A DNA stretch of 64,000 bases from Zasmidium citrigriseum (GCA_002786025.1 NHNW01000023.1:521058-585057), one strand, 5' to 3'; counted from the first letter of the stretch, positions 32,670-44,520 are shown. Notes: a model not told the origin generated them from the sequence alone. Translations and numbers: made by a program.

Positions 32670-33987
32670 ATGGCCAACGCAGCTGGTCGGACGACTTCGA
32701 TGGATTGGTCTGGCAATGCCGAGTCTTTCCAGAAGAAGGATCTCGATCAAGATCATGCTCCGGTGTTGCAAACCCTTCCTACCGGCGGCTCGGTCTCTCA
32801 CCATGAAGAGAAGCCTTCAAGCGAAGCCGAGCGAACGACATCGCACGTCCAGAGTACGAGAGCACATCTTGGACTACATCCCACTGCCCCTATCATCGAA
32901 GAACATGATACAGCCGACCATGCAGATAACTTCTGGGTGAAAGTCAGAGCTGTGCTGAAGGAACCACTGGCTGAGTTCTTTGGCGTTTTGATCATGGTCT
33001 GCTTTGGAGATGGAAGTGTTGCTCAGGTGCTATTGAGTCAAGGGCAGATGACGGCGCCAGGTGGTGAGTGTCCACATCCGCAGGTCCGTTGCTTTGATTG
33101 ACGATGTGTTAGGCAATGGTTATGGCAACTATCAAAGCATCAGCTGGGGCTGGGGACTAGGAGTCATGCTTGGGATCTACGTCGCTGGCGACAGTGGAGC
33201 ATACCTGAAGTACCCACGTCTCTCATATCCTCCAAACCTACACTACTGACCTTTGCCCAGCCCAGCAATCACTCTGACCAACTGCCTCCTCCGCAAACTC
33301 CCCTGGCGTCGCTTCCCAATCTACCTCCTCGCCCAATTCCTCGGCGGTTTCATCGGCAGCGGCATCGTCTACGCCAACTACATCAACGGCATCAATAGCT
33401 TCGAAGGCGGCACCAACCTACGAACCGTTCCACCAGCTCCGAATGCCACCGGCGCCATCTTTTGCACCTACCCGCAAGACGATCTGACCAAGGCGAGCCA
33501 GTTCTTCAGCGAGTTCATCGCAAGCTCGATCCTCATGTTTGTCATTTTTGCTCTGAAAGACGATAGTAATAAGGGTCAGTTTTCGGCGAGTGGGAATTGG
33601 TTTCCGCTCGCGTTGTTCTTTTTGATTTTTGGGCTGGGGGCTTGCTTTGGGTGGAATACGGGATATGGTGAGTCGGAATGTTGAAATGTTTCTTGTTGAA
33701 GGCTGATTGTATTGTCAGCCATCAATCTCGCCCGAGACTTTGGTCCAAGACTCATGTCTTATGCCGTTGGCTACAAAGGAGTCTGGAGCGCTGGAGGCTA
33801 CTACTTCTGGATTCCCATGGTCGCACCCTTTTGTGGATGTCTCTTTGGAGGCATTTTATACGACCTCTGCATCTATACCGGCCCTACGCCCATCAATAAT
33901 GCTTGGTTTGGATTGAAAGAGCTGAGGAATCCTGGACATGCCATCGCTGATCGAGTGCATATACAACAGAAGGGTGGTCTTGTATGA
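32670..33987 (+). CDS. MIP-family aquaglyceroporin
   Basis: Four exons, 32670-33063, 33113-33209, 33261-33667 and 33719-33987, are joined over three introns of 49-51 bp with GT-AG ends, giving 388 residues. The polar N-terminal extension (about 105 residues) is followed by the six-helix channel core. The first pore motif is standard: SGAYLNPAITL, formed across intron 2. The second reads AINLARDFGPRL, so the Pro of Asn-Pro-Ala is Leu. The Asp after Arg (ARD) is typical of glycerol-conducting channels. The protein should sit in the plasma membrane and pass glycerol or other small solutes. The Leu substitution also occurs in yeast Fps1-type channels, so it need not mean loss of function. Start chosen at the ATG in AGCATGGCC (32670). 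Confidence 0.85.
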
Positions 33988-34011
33988 ACATGGCCGCAGA
34001 GGAGCTTTCGT

Positions 34012-35889
34012 TCAGGTCCACCAGCTCCAATGTCCTTGATACTGAAATGGCTGCTGGCTTCCACCTGGCGGCGGACGCTGGAAGGTGTCCCAGGCATTGA
34101 TGTCCTGAGGTCCTTCCTCGTCTTTTATGTAGCCCAGCTGGCAAGATGAGAAGCTGACTTTGGGTTGCTCACGGTAGAAGTCATCGAACTTGGGTTTCAA
34201 AGCACCCTTCAAAGACCGCACAGCGTTGTCCGGGTGCAAGGCTGACCACGGGGACTGACAGGTTTTGCCTTTGCATGATTTGAGGACCATTAGCAGGGAG
34301 TCTATGCGGTCGTGGACGTGCTTAAAGGAGCGGTTGGCGATGGTGTACTCTTCGGCAAGATGGAGGCTCTTTTCGTCGAAGAGGTTGTGCATTTGGGTGG
34401 GATCTCTCTGTGGACGTATCAGCAAGAACATGAAAGCTTGAAGACGATGAGACTTACATCCATGTCATAGAACTCCTTCTCGCCCGTACACCACACCGTG
34501 TACAAGAAATTATAATCATCAGAAGCTACTCGCAGTGCTTTGTAAGTGTTGTTCCGAGCACCAACCCGTCCGATCCCAGGATAGATATCATTTCCAATCC
34601 AGCCGTACTTGCCCTCTGGTAACGCTCGGCCCCAGAATTCGACATTGACGTGCTCGCCAGAGGTAGGCTTTGCAAGCTCTTTCGCCGAGAGTGGGATCGC
34701 TGACCCATCTAGGTCTGGGCGCGCTTTGCCAGCAAGTTTCAGTAACGTGGGTGCCAGATCTGTGTGCGAGCTGACGACGTTGGCGATGTGACCGGCTGGT
34801 ATGCCAGGACCGCGGACAATGAGTGGGATGTGGATGTCTTCTTCGAATGGACATTCCTTGCCTGGAGGAAGTCGGTGTTGGCTGACATGGTATCCTATGG
34901 AACATATCAGCCAGGGCATCATTCTCGGGTCGACGTTCGATCATACCGTTGTCGCTGGTGTAGAAGATGTACGTATTGTCAAGCAGGCCATTCGCCTCCA
35001 AACGCTTGATCACCTCCTCCACCATCTCATCGACAGACTGCAAGCTTCGTAACCTCGCTCGATAGAACTCATCATGATATTCGATCAAAGTCTGATTCAA
35101 CAACGGCAAATCCTTGACCCAACCCACACCGCTCGGCTCGTCGGGATTGAAATTCTTCGTCCGAGGAACTTTCTCCTCTTTGAAGAGATGGGCATGGCGG
35201 TCTGCATAGAACGGCGTACTTCTTGTGAACGGCGGGTCGACGTGCATGTTTGAATGTGGCGCAATGGGAGCGATGCCTAGGAAGAATGGTCGATCGGAGT
35301 GTTTTGCTGCTTCTTCCAAGTAGCCGTATGCCTTGTTCGCCACCACGTCTGGTGAGTACTCCCCTTGGTACCGGACTGGTGCCGCGCCATCGCGAGTCAT
35401 GTACGCATTGAAGTACTCATAGGTGTATGGATCCAGTAGGAAATCGCTCCCGTTGAAGCCTTTCACCGGTGGGTCGTCGTAGTTGTGCACGTTGTGAGCA
35501 TTGAACAGCTTTCCGGTGTAGTAAGTATTGTACCCAAGTCTCTGCAACCAGACCGGAAGCCAGTCGTCGTTGAAGCCGCCCTGAACGAACTTGGGATACC
35601 CTCCATACGGCGGGGAGAGATCTGTAACGTTGGTGTTGTGTGCTGCTTTGCCGGTCCAAAGATTTACCCGGCTGGGACAACAGATGGATACGGTGCAGTA
35701 ATGTCTTTGGTATGATGTTCCTTCATCGATGAGATGCTTTTGCAGAAGAGGCATATAGTCCAGCGATTTCATCTCATAGTCCTGGTCGTCTGTGAGGATG
35801 AAGACAATGTTGGGCTGTTGAACCCGCTGCGCCCATGACGCCGACACCAGCGCGGTCAGTATGGCGCTGACCGATCGCATTTTGATCAT
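34012..35889 (-). CDS. Secreted type I sulfatase
   Basis: Three exons, 35889-34947, 34894-34458 and 34407-34012, are joined over introns of 52 and 50 bp (GTATGA to CATAG; GTAAGT to CACAG), giving 591 residues. A signal peptide (VSAILTALVSASWA) precedes NIVFILTDDQD, whose Asp pair binds calcium. The formylglycine motif C-x-P-S-R is present as CCPSR at residues 70-74, so Cys70 is the residue to be modified. Across intron 1 the sequence YTSDNGYHVSQHRLPPGKEC forms the other active-site block. These features define an arylsulfatase-type enzyme. The substrate (aryl, choline or sugar sulfate) cannot be read from sequence. The last exon is Cys-poor and family-typical. It is tail to tail with the aquaglyceroporin gene, only 24 bp apart. 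Confidence 0.88.
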
Positions 35890-36203
35890 GAATGTTCAAG
35901 ATGAGGTTCGTGATGAGGTTCTGGCTGAAAGAAGAAGCAAGCATCGGAGTTGAGACGTCCCCTGCAAGCACGCCATGCCGTGACTGGAGCGGATCGTCGG
36001 CTGAAGGATCGAATCAATGTCCCGCCAGGCGGCCAATCAATATTTGATTAAAGCTTCGACGACGGCATCGTTAAGCCAGAAGAAAAGCGAGGGAAAACAT
36101 CCTTCGATTGTTTTGGCGAATGCTTCAAAATGGGTCAATATGTGTAGGATTACGTGCGAGACAGCTTTGTGTAACATGTCAAACTCGGCTCCTATATGTC
36201 GAT

Positions 36204-38099
36204 CTATATTTTGAGTCGTTTCTGTGGTGATAAGATGGCGGCCAAGAGGCAGATTGCAACGCAAATGAACTCCAGTACTGTCATACATCAGCTTGAGTCT
36301 CTCGCAAAAGATTTGAAGAGAGCTTACGATTGACCTGATGGAAGCTGTAGATGAAGGCTGGAACGATCAAAGCCCGGATCTCCTGGCTGGCATTCTGAAC
36401 AAAGGCCATGTCCGTCAGAGCTCGATGCATGATCTGTTCGTTTGGTCAGTATGATTTCATCTCGATTATCTTACTAACGCTCACCTCCGACCCATTCTTC
36501 ACTCCATCTAGAGCGTTTGTCAAGCCAGCCCTCAGCGAAGTCTGCCACACGGCTGACCCAGCACTGGCGCCGGCGATGGCACCCAGATTGAAGAAGAGAT
36601 ACATCCCTGAGCCAGCGACAGCAATGTCTTCCTCAGCAACTCCAGCTGCCAACCCGACGAAAGTCGAGCTTGAGACCATCCCAGCCGCCATTCCACCCGG
36701 CAATATAGCAAGAGATTGCAGTACCGTTGTGTGGCCATTCCAGAAGATGTAACACAACGATACCGCAAGGATGGAGAGCACCGGAGCAACCACAGTCGGT
36801 GGCTTATACAGTCCAGTGTTCTTGATCCAGTAGCCGGACAGAAGTCCTCCAATCGTATTACCTGTGAATGCTGGTATGAGGTAAGCCCCAGCTGCTGCTT
36901 CGGATGCTCGTTCGGTGACTTGGAAGTAGAGCGGAACAATCATCGTCAGGGAGAACTGAACCATGATCTGAAGCAGGCCGATAATGTAGTTCGTCCAGAC
37001 TGCTTGATGTGAAACGAGCCTCAAGGGGAAGATGGGTTCTGGCGTAAACTTAGCAGAGAAGACGAACGCCAATGCCGTCGTGCCAAAGATCACGGCCATG
37101 GCGATGATGATCGGAGACCTCCAGCTATACTTCTGGCCCCCAGTCTCCAGCATGAAACATCCGGCGAATATGCTGACGCAAAGCAAAGCTGCTCCGAGGA
37201 AGTCAATCCGTTTGAGCTTCTGCCACGTGGTTCGTTGGGTACTGTCGCGGATCGGTATGTGAAGTCTCCACTGTACCAGGACGATGGCGATGATCGTGAA
37301 AGGTACTTGGATACCAAATGCCCTGCAGTCCAAGTCAGTCCATGGTGTCTTAACGAAGCAAACCAAGAGCATACCATCTCCAGCCCAGAAGCTGCGTCAA
37401 CGCTCCTCCAACAACACCGCCACAGCTACGGCCTGTCGTCTGCAGCACATTCACGTAGCTCCGGAGAGATGCTACTTCATGGATAGGCACCAGATCAGTG
37501 ATGATGATGGACACCATCGAGGTCATTCCCGCAGCACCAGCGCCTTGCACTGCTCTCGAAGCAATGACTTGTCCCATCGTCTGTCCCACTCCAAGACCAA
37601 CGGTCCCAACGGTGAAGAGAAAGTACGACGCCTGAAGACATGCCTTCCTGCCGTAAATATCGCTCAGCTTCCCGTAAAGAGGCTGCACAACACAAGAAGC
37701 CAATACGAATGCCGATATGAGCCATGAGCCAGAGTCGAAGTCGTTGAATTCGGATGAGATCTTGCCATAGGTCGCCAGAATCAGGCTGGAGTCGATGTTG
37801 GAGATGAAGACGCCGAGCAGGAGGACTGAGATGGTGGCGTAGACTCCGGATCCGGGCCGTTCAGATTCGGGGGCGTTCTTTGCTAGCTCAAGGTCGGCAT
37901 CGTCGGGCGGGAGTATGTCTGCTTGATTCTGGCGCTGCAAAATATTAGCTTACGTCTGCGATACCATGTGGGATGGGAGCCATGCGCTCAACGTTTTGTA
38001 CAGCACCGGCTCATCCTCTCTGGCCAAAAGCGGCGCGGTTTCGTCTTCGGTAGCGCTTTCGCCATCGTCATGCTTTGCAGTATCTCGACCGGCGTCCAT
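36204..38099 (-). CDS. MFS multidrug/amino-acid transporter, 14-helix (DHA2/Vba-like) type
   Basis: Five exons are proposed: 38099-38007 (uncertain), 37934-37375, 37322-36485, 36433-36328 and 36277-36204, about 556 residues. The second to fifth exons join cleanly and keep frame. The MFS motif A is PLYGKLSDIYGRKACLQ. The antiporter motif C region follows (SRAVQGAGAAGM). About 14 hydrophobic segments follow, the last in the small final exon (FICVAICLLAAIL). The N-terminal exon was chosen because exon 2 has no ATG for over 100 codons. It begins MDAGRDTAKHDDGESATEDE and contains a TAPLL motif common at the start of this family. An alternative donor would give an implausible 30-bp intron. The likely role is proton-driven export of drugs or vacuolar uptake of basic amino acids. 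Confidence 0.82.
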
Positions 38100-38394
38100 G
38101 GCGTGTCACGAGTCTGAAGGTCTGACGCTTGTAGTTAGCAGGTTTCAAAAGATCACAAGTCAGCTTACGAACCAGGGCATCTGTTGAGCCAAAGTCATCC
38201 GTTCCTGCATCTCGCTTCGGCGGCCGACTCCGGCAATTGTGCGGTGCATCCCTACACACGTGAAGAGTCTTCACGAGCCGCAATTTCGAGGCATGAGAGA
38301 GGATGAGAGTGGTTGATCAAGGTTTCGCCAGGGTGGAGATGAATTGCGTGCTGTGCTGGGAAGTCTTCACGAACTCCGAATTCCGAACTCCTTC

Positions 38395-38505
38395 CTCAAA
38401 GAAGGGGTGATATTGACGATATGCCTTCTCAAACTATCGAACTGCTTTTCCACCCAGTGGCCGTAAGTCAGCGGCTCAAGCACCAACAAAATCCTCATCG
38501 AATCC
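38395..38505 (-). repeat. Tandem copy of the 3' end of the NmrA-like gene
   Basis: This segment duplicates the adjacent 38506-38615 block: last coding codons plus 3' flank. The copy still reads RILLVLEPLTYGHWVEKQF, against KMLLGREPLSYGEWVKMQL in the gene. Both are followed by an ATCGTCAATA-type flank and a CCTTCTT-like end. Divergence of about a quarter suggests an old event. Confidence 0.8.
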
Positions 38506-38543
38506 CGATTTTTTCGTCGAAGAAGGCCTGGTATTGACGATGG

Positions 38544-39466
38544 TCAGTTCAGCTGCATCTTCACCCACTCGCCGTAACTGAGCGGCTCACGCCCCAACAA
38601 CATCTTCATTGAGTTCGAACTCCCCAAGAGCCCGTGCTCCTCGTAATGCGCAATCATCCTCGTCCAAGAAGCCACCACGGCTTCTTTCTCTACAAGGCCC
38701 ATACTCTGCGGCAATGATGCTCGAAAGTCATTGACTGTGACATCTAGACTCATCCTCTCGACCCGAACATTTTGGCCCACCACTTTCGATACCTCCGCCA
38801 TAGCTTCGTAATAGGTCATGGGCGAATGGGAGCTGACCAGCTGGTAAGTGGCGTACTGGTGGCTCTCGAGATCAGCCATGATATTGAACACAGCTTCTCC
38901 CAAATCATAACAATTGACAAACGACATCTTGGTCTCAGGATTAAACCGGGCTTTAAAAACAATTTCTCCCTCCTGCTGGACCAAAGCCCGAATCGGTACG
39001 ACATCCATCTGATGCGTCGGCTGAAGGATCGTATACGGGAGCTTGGATTCGACTAACGCCTCCTCGATATACCGCTTGGCATCGTGATGAGTGAGCGCCC
39101 GCAGACATGGATGCAAGACGCTGGAGTGAATCATGTGCTTGAACGGACCTCCGTTGCGTGCGCTTTCGCCGGCTGCGTCGATCATGTTGATACCGCATTG
39201 CGTCTCTCGGAGCTCGAAAGCGGGCGAGACTAGGAAGCAGACAGCAACGTCTTGCATCAATCTTCTGGCCTGTTCGGGAGAGGAAAAGGCTGATTGAGCG
39301 ACTTCTGCTTGGGGTATTGCTTTTGAAGTCTCTCCCGAGAGGTATTCGATACGCATTGCAGTCGGAGTCGTTTCGCCTTGGTGGCGAGATGTAGCAGTAA
39401 TCCGCTGCCCTGTCTGCCGCTGGCGGCCGTGATGAGGATAAGATCGTTCTCGAAGTCGATAGGCAT
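38544..39466 (-). pseudogene. NmrA-like NAD(P)-binding oxidoreductase, frameshifted
   Basis: The N-terminal Rossmann start (MPIDFENDLILITAASGRQG) lies in one frame from 39466. The rest of the protein lies in another from about 39312 to 38544. The switch falls at a run of four C residues on the coding strand (39311-39314), where one base is missing relative to a continuous frame. No GT-AG intron can join the frames. Downstream, HHDAKRYIEEALVESKLPYT and SFVNCYDLGEAVFNIMADLE are typical of NmrA-like atypical short-chain reductases. These bind NAD(P) and act as redox sensors or reductases. Either the gene is a recent pseudogene or the run was miscalled. An ATG at 39354-39356 could start a product that lacks the nucleotide-binding loop. 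Confidence 0.75.
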
Positions 39467-39674
39467 GATGAGTACAGCTTGCTTGGTATGAGCGACTATG
39501 ATGGATTGGTCATTTGGTGCGTATTTCAAGGCAATGTCAACCACCGGACATAGAATAGCGCGAAATGTCCGAGTGAGATCCAGGATCCGGGCATCATCCT
39601 AGGGCTCCTGCCGTTCATGCAAGGACCTGTAATTACGGGCAGCCTTGCATGCGAGCATTCGCAATTCACCCGTC

Positions 39675-41476
39675 TCAGAGATTGTGCGGCTCGAGCTGCT
39701 CACGTTTCGCCGCGCTGACCCGGCGTCCACCCTTCTCTCTTCTGTCTTCATCTAAACTCATCGCGAACTTGCTGGCTTTGCGGATTTGAGGACCTTTCCA
39801 GTAGAAGATGTAGATCGGTATTGTGACGAGAAAGGCAAGGCATGCGAGGATCGTGCTTGCGTACTCGAGGTGAAGGCCATTGGGATCGATGTTAGTGTAC
39901 ATGGGCGTGGAGTACAACGCAGCGATACCGGCCAGGAAATCTCTCGCGAAGCCGTTCCCTCCAGTAGCTGATGCAGAGTAGGGACCATAACTGGCCACCA
40001 TGTAGTCGATCGTGCTCATGTAGATGGCGTAGTTGGCGATAGCAATGAGGCAGGAGAAGATCATCGGGGCGATCCAATGGACTTGTGGCGGGCCGAGAGA
40101 CGTCCATGCGAAGCCGAACAGTCCAATGCATTCCAGTGGAGCGAGATAGAGGAGCCAGTACAGGCGACGTTCTGGGACGAACGCATCAAGGCCGTATGTC
40201 TTGATGAACTTTTGATCTCTGGCGATCCATGGAAAGTATGATAGATATGCGATGAGATATCCGATGACGATTGGAATGAACGCCCAGGCAATCTGTAACG
40301 TTCCAAAGCCCCACTGCTCGTAGATAGGGTTGAAACCCTCTTGGAACGTGAAGATGAGGGCGTCAGAGAAGCCAGAAAGCAGAGACAAACAGAGAACGAT
40401 GGGCTCGCGGAGAAACATTTCGAATGGCCGGATCCAGGTAATACCGAACTCTTTCATGCTGATGCGAGGCTTCTTGACTTCGTTCGGACCGTAAATATCT
40501 GGATCCTCGCCAGTCTTGCGGCGTCGTTTCGCTTCCTTGTCCATGAGGATTGTTGACCGAGATTCGGGCATGAAAAGATGGACTGCTTGGACAGCACCGC
40601 CAAAGATCAACTGGATCCAGAAGTTCCACCGCCAGGAGAGGTACTTCTCGAGTGGACCGCCAATGATAGGACCGATGGAAGTGCCGCCGACTGAGGATAG
40701 CACGACGAATGCGATCGCCCATTGTTGATCTTCGGCTTGCCACAAGTCAGCGACCATCCCGATGGTGACACTGCCACCGGCCGAGCAGATGCCACCCTAG
40801 GACACAGTCAGTGGGCAGAAGGTAATTTACGAATGATGGACTCACCAGTGCACGTGCGACGATAAGGCTGCCGAAGTTGGGAGCCAATGCAGCGAGGATC
40901 TGCCAGATGTTGACGAGGAACAAACTCATCCTGTGACGTGGAATTAGCATCACAGAACAAACATAGATATACCCCCATCTCCCCTCTTCCGAGCTGTCAC
41001 TCTCTCTTGAAGTCCTCGACTGGCATCGTTTGGACCACAAAAAGGCGGAAGACTCACTGCAAGATCGGCCACCTCCCAAACTCCTCCGACCATGGTGCCC
41101 ACAGCTCGCATCCGAAGGCATACAGCACCAAGAAGATCATCTGGCCCACTCGCGCCGCCTGCTCGCTGACATGGAAATGCTCAGCTAGCAGCGGCACAGC
41201 ATTCGGATACACCGAAGTATTGAAGTTCATCGATAACTGGACGGCAAAGATGGACGATATCAGCGTCCACTTCTTCCACGTTGGCCATGAATATCCAAGC
41301 ACATCCCAGCACTCTTCCTCGGTGATGACTCGCTTGCCATTGACGACGTTTCGATTTTCGGTCTTCTTCACGCCCAGATGCTCACCGGGTGTGTGGGCAT
41401 CGTCCTCGCTGCTGCTGTCGCCCTTCTCGACATCCTTCTCTCGCATGGGATCCTGGGTTGAGGTATCGGTGTTCAT
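39675..41476 (-). CDS. MFS transporter, 12-helix DHA1 drug:proton antiporter type
   Basis: Three exons, 41476-41058, 40930-40846 and 40796-39675, with introns of 127 and 49 bp, give 541 residues. The small second exon (QMSLFLVNIWQILAALAPNF) joins in frame on both sides. The N-terminus is acidic and cytosolic (about 75 residues). The first helix lies in TLISSIFAVQLSMNFNTSVY. Motif A lies across intron 1 in a variant form (WAPWSEEFGRWPI). GGTSIGPIIGG is the motif C of drug antiporters. A cytosolic loop with DPDIYGPNEVKKPRISM separates the two halves. The fungal group includes polyamine, caffeine and fluconazole exporters. The substrate is not deducible. Its neighbours are a second MFS gene and the NmrA-like gene, but no biosynthetic core enzyme is present. 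Confidence 0.87.
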
Positions 41477-42077
41477 GATGATGTGAGGGTGAAGCGATGG
41501 AGATGTGGGGAGAGAAAGAACAGAACAGTCGGAGGCGGATGTCCACGCCGTTTTGTTCAGTGAGAGGAATGACATCGCTTACCGTGGTGGCATCTGAGGC
41601 GCTGTCAATTGCGATTTCCGGCCCTGCCGAGCGGCAACAACAGGAGCGTTGTTGACGAAAGAAAAGTGGCCGCCACATATGGCAATGCTTCCTGGAGGAT
41701 AAGACAGCACACGAGGTGACCACGAGATCGAAGATTGCGGCGGATATGGATGCAGCTGGTGACGGTCGTGTGCCGAATCGCTGAGTGAATGAAGAACTGC
41801 TTGACATCATCGGCCGTCACAGTGGATGGAGGACGGTGTTTTCGGCAAGCGTTCGAGGAGTGTGTTGCGCGGTGGGTTGCAACAAAAGTGGACAGGATTC
41901 GGACTTGCTCGAACAAGCAAGCCGCTTGAAGGATCTTGTCTTGGCTGGTGGCCTCTCCGTCGGAGTTGTGAGAGATGATGTCTTCTTGTCCCCGCCTTCT
42001 CACGTCTTGTCTTTTTTGTCAAGCATCCAACAAGACATCTCAAAGCCCTAGAGGGCTTCTCCAACTTGCCTCGCCAG
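41477..42077. other. Intergenic region upstream of the DHA1 transporter
   Basis: No supported gene. Overlapping short frames on both strands show no domain. Confidence 0.4.
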
Positions 42078-42707
42078 ATGAGCGACAATAGTACATCTTC
42101 AGAGCTGCCCAGGAGAGAGAGCAGGAACACTGTCATGGGCAGCGTGGACTCCACCGACGAGGACGACCACGATGGCATCTTTATTCCAAGAATCAGGCCT
42201 GGCTTGGTCTGGTCGTACTCTTTCCGCCGCTCAGAACGATCTCAGCCAGTGGCATAACAAGTCGATACTCCCGAGTACGTGCTGGCTGCCCAGCGGCCCT
42301 CACTCTCGATGAGAGGCGCCCGCTCCTCTGTCGCGCACCAAAGCCATGCCATCTCTTGCTGCGAGATTCTGGAAAGTCTGCGTCGATTCGTGATGGGCGA
42401 GTTTGAAGCGCGTTTGGTCGTCGTGTCGAAGAAGGTGAGTTGGGAAGAAAGCAGCTTCGACAGGAGTCTTCTTGCAATCTCCGCACCGGGAAGGACGGAG
42501 GCAGCTCCGGCAGCTCCGCCATCCTCGAGGTCTGGGTTCTCGACATCTCCTTCTCTCCTTTCTTTCTATTGGCTTTCCCTACAGAGTCTTTGCAACATGA
42601 TGGATCTGGCAGCAAGGCGAGCCGATCTTCGATGTCTCATTGGGAAAAGTAACGTACAAGTCTACCCTATTCGTACGATCTCTGGTTTCGAAGAAGCTAG
42701 CCTGTAG
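42078..42707 (+). pseudogene. Unknown reading frame broken by one TAA
   Basis: From ATG 42078 the frame encodes MSDNSTSSELPRRESRNTVM and an acidic stretch (STDEDDHDG), then stops at TAA 42255-42257. The same frame continues without another stop to 42707, beginning QVDTPEYVLAAQRPSLSMRG and including EILESLRRFVMGEFEARLVV. One CAA-to-TAA change, the type made by RIP, would explain the break. No domain is recognised. An unrecognised intron or pure chance are alternatives, but 210 codons with only one stop and coding-like composition are suggestive. Confidence 0.4.
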
Positions 42708-42756
42708 CGCTGACCCAGCTGACCGCACATCTCTTTGACACTGCCCAGGCAAACGA

Positions 42757-43212
42757 ATGACCCGTACGAGACTGCGCAGGGCACGAGCTTCTCAGTCTTC
42801 ACTTGGAAAGAGCTTGCACTCTTCGGAGCAGCCATGGTATTCGAGTCCGCTGCATGTCAGAACTGAGGCTTTGTCCGCTCATATTTCGTGCGGAGTCTCC
42901 GTCAACTACCGCGATATCAATCAGAGCCAGAACAAACAACATCCTGACAGCACCTCTTATCCCATCTTCGGCCCTGGTGGGAACAGCCAAGCCCCGAACT
43001 ATGAAGGCCACACCAGCTTTACCTTCACCGACACTAATGCTGTTTTCACAAGTGACATTCAGTCTGGAGCCAACGGGCGTGCTGTGGGTGCGTATGCTGG
43101 AACGGGAAGCAATGGGAAGCCTTTCAGCTGTTACCGTGACAGCCGACGGGTGCTGTACACTGGACAGAATGGGTACAAATGTCTGGCGGAGTACTTTTGC
43201 CGTCCAGTATGA
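42757..43212 (+). CDS. Hypothetical small cysteine-containing protein, possibly a relic
   Basis: A frame of 151 codons. The C-terminal 110 residues look coding. They carry four or more spaced Cys (HISCGV, FSCYRD, YKCLAEYFC) and Gly/Ser/Thr-rich strands such as GHTSFTFTDTNAVFTSD. Small secreted fungal proteins often look like this. The N-terminal 40 residues are basic and no signal peptide is visible, so a first exon may be missing or the gene may be decayed. No family is recognised. Confidence 0.35.
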   Translation: MTRTRLRRARASQSSLGKSLHSSEQPWYSSPLHVRTEALSAHISCGVSVNYRDINQSQNKQHPDSTSYPIFGPGGNSQAPNYEGHTSFTFTDTNAVFTSDIQSGANGRAVGAYAGTGSNGKPFSCYRDSRRVLYTGQNGYKCLAEYFCRPV

Positions 43213-44500
43213 TGTGCACGAACAATGTTAGCTGTACGACCTACGCTAACAGATTTGCGCAGAACTAGATGAGGAGACGACCTTTTCAAACCGACAGAAG
43301 TTCTCCCGGACTACGGTAGCAATATGTACAGATTGAATGCGTGCTGAAAGCAGGTAATCTTTCAATAGAAATTGATTCTCTCGACACTTGTGCCTCTTCG
43401 CTCTTTCAAACGATTCGAACCTCATCGCAAAGACTCATGCGTTGTATTCTGGGACAACTAGTAGCAGTTGGATGCACACCATGCTGCTTCGAGATGAAGT
43501 GCGAATTTCTGCTTTACGAGATGATTGACGATGAAGTCCTTCCATGCCGATTCTACAATGAACATCACGGCATTCCTCGCGTTCGATCTTGCTGTACTGT
43601 CCTCCCTGTTCCGCTTACATTGGAAGCTTTGCTCTCTCGAGAATAGTAACCGACCCTGAGCTCCTGAAGGGCTTGTGGCACTCTCGAGTCCTTGCAACAA
43701 AGTCAGAGAACGCTGCCACAATTCTCAGTTGGACCGGAACAACGACAGTGGAAGGACATCATGACGTCGCGAGAAGCGTGAAGGAATGCATCATGCCACT
43801 GAGCTTGTGATGTTGGACTTGCTGAGGAAAGTCGCGCAGGGTGTCGATAATGCATCGGGAGTTGGTATGTTCAACAGGGTTCAGCTCTCTCAGCTCGGAT
43901 GTGAGGCATTCTTTCACCGGCCCGGCAAAATCGTGGCAGCCAGCGCAGCCTCGCCGCCATTGCTCTACCGACATCTCGCCGGGGGCTTGGTTCTCCACAA
44001 CACTTCTTAAAATACAATTCCGTTCTTATAGTAGCGACCCGAGCCGCTGCTATAATGGAATAGCTGTAGGCCAAGAATTAGTTATAGGCGATCGCTTCCC
44101 ATTCAGGGAAAGAAATGATCATAGCGTTGTGGGAAGGATCACAGCCTTGCAATTGCAAACTTCAGATTCTCCACATCTCCAACGCTCGTACCTGTTCCTT
44201 CGCTTGACGATCATCTTCAGTCGCTGCATTGGCGTTGAATCGTAGGATAGGGCACGTCGGGTCTACCAAACACTTCCAGGGTCTCTCCAGACTAGTCACC
44301 TACTATACCGTGGCTTTGCAACGTTGCAGGGTATGTGCTTCCTTCGTGAATGTGTTTTTGGCTTCCTTGATTAACACAGCCAACACCTCGAGATGCTTGG
44401 CAAACCAGACGGATTCCTTCGTTTGAGCTCAACGCGTTCTTGGACTCAGCTCGATGGGCCTGGTGGAAAAATGTGAAGGCGAGACGGCACGATGGGAAGA
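43213..44500. other. Intergenic region with no supported gene
   Basis: Only short overlapping frames. An imperfect hairpin (TTATAGTAGCG facing CGCTGCTATAAT) lies at about 44027-44057. It is followed by a short CpA-poor patch, possibly the remnant of a small mobile element. Confidence 0.35.
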
Positions 44501-44510
44501 CGAAAACGTT

Positions 44511-44520
44511 GTATAAAGGT
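44511..44520 (+). promoter_or_regulatory. TATA box of the secreted-protein gene
   Basis: GTATAAAGGT lies 102 bp before the ATG at 44622. A leader rich in CAA and CAAC repeats lies between, as is common for highly expressed fungal genes. Confidence 0.6.

Noticed and set aside
36204..41476. Secondary-metabolite gene cluster
   Set aside because: Two MFS transporters and an NmrA-like gene lie together, but no polyketide synthase, peptide synthetase, terpene cyclase or cluster regulator is present.
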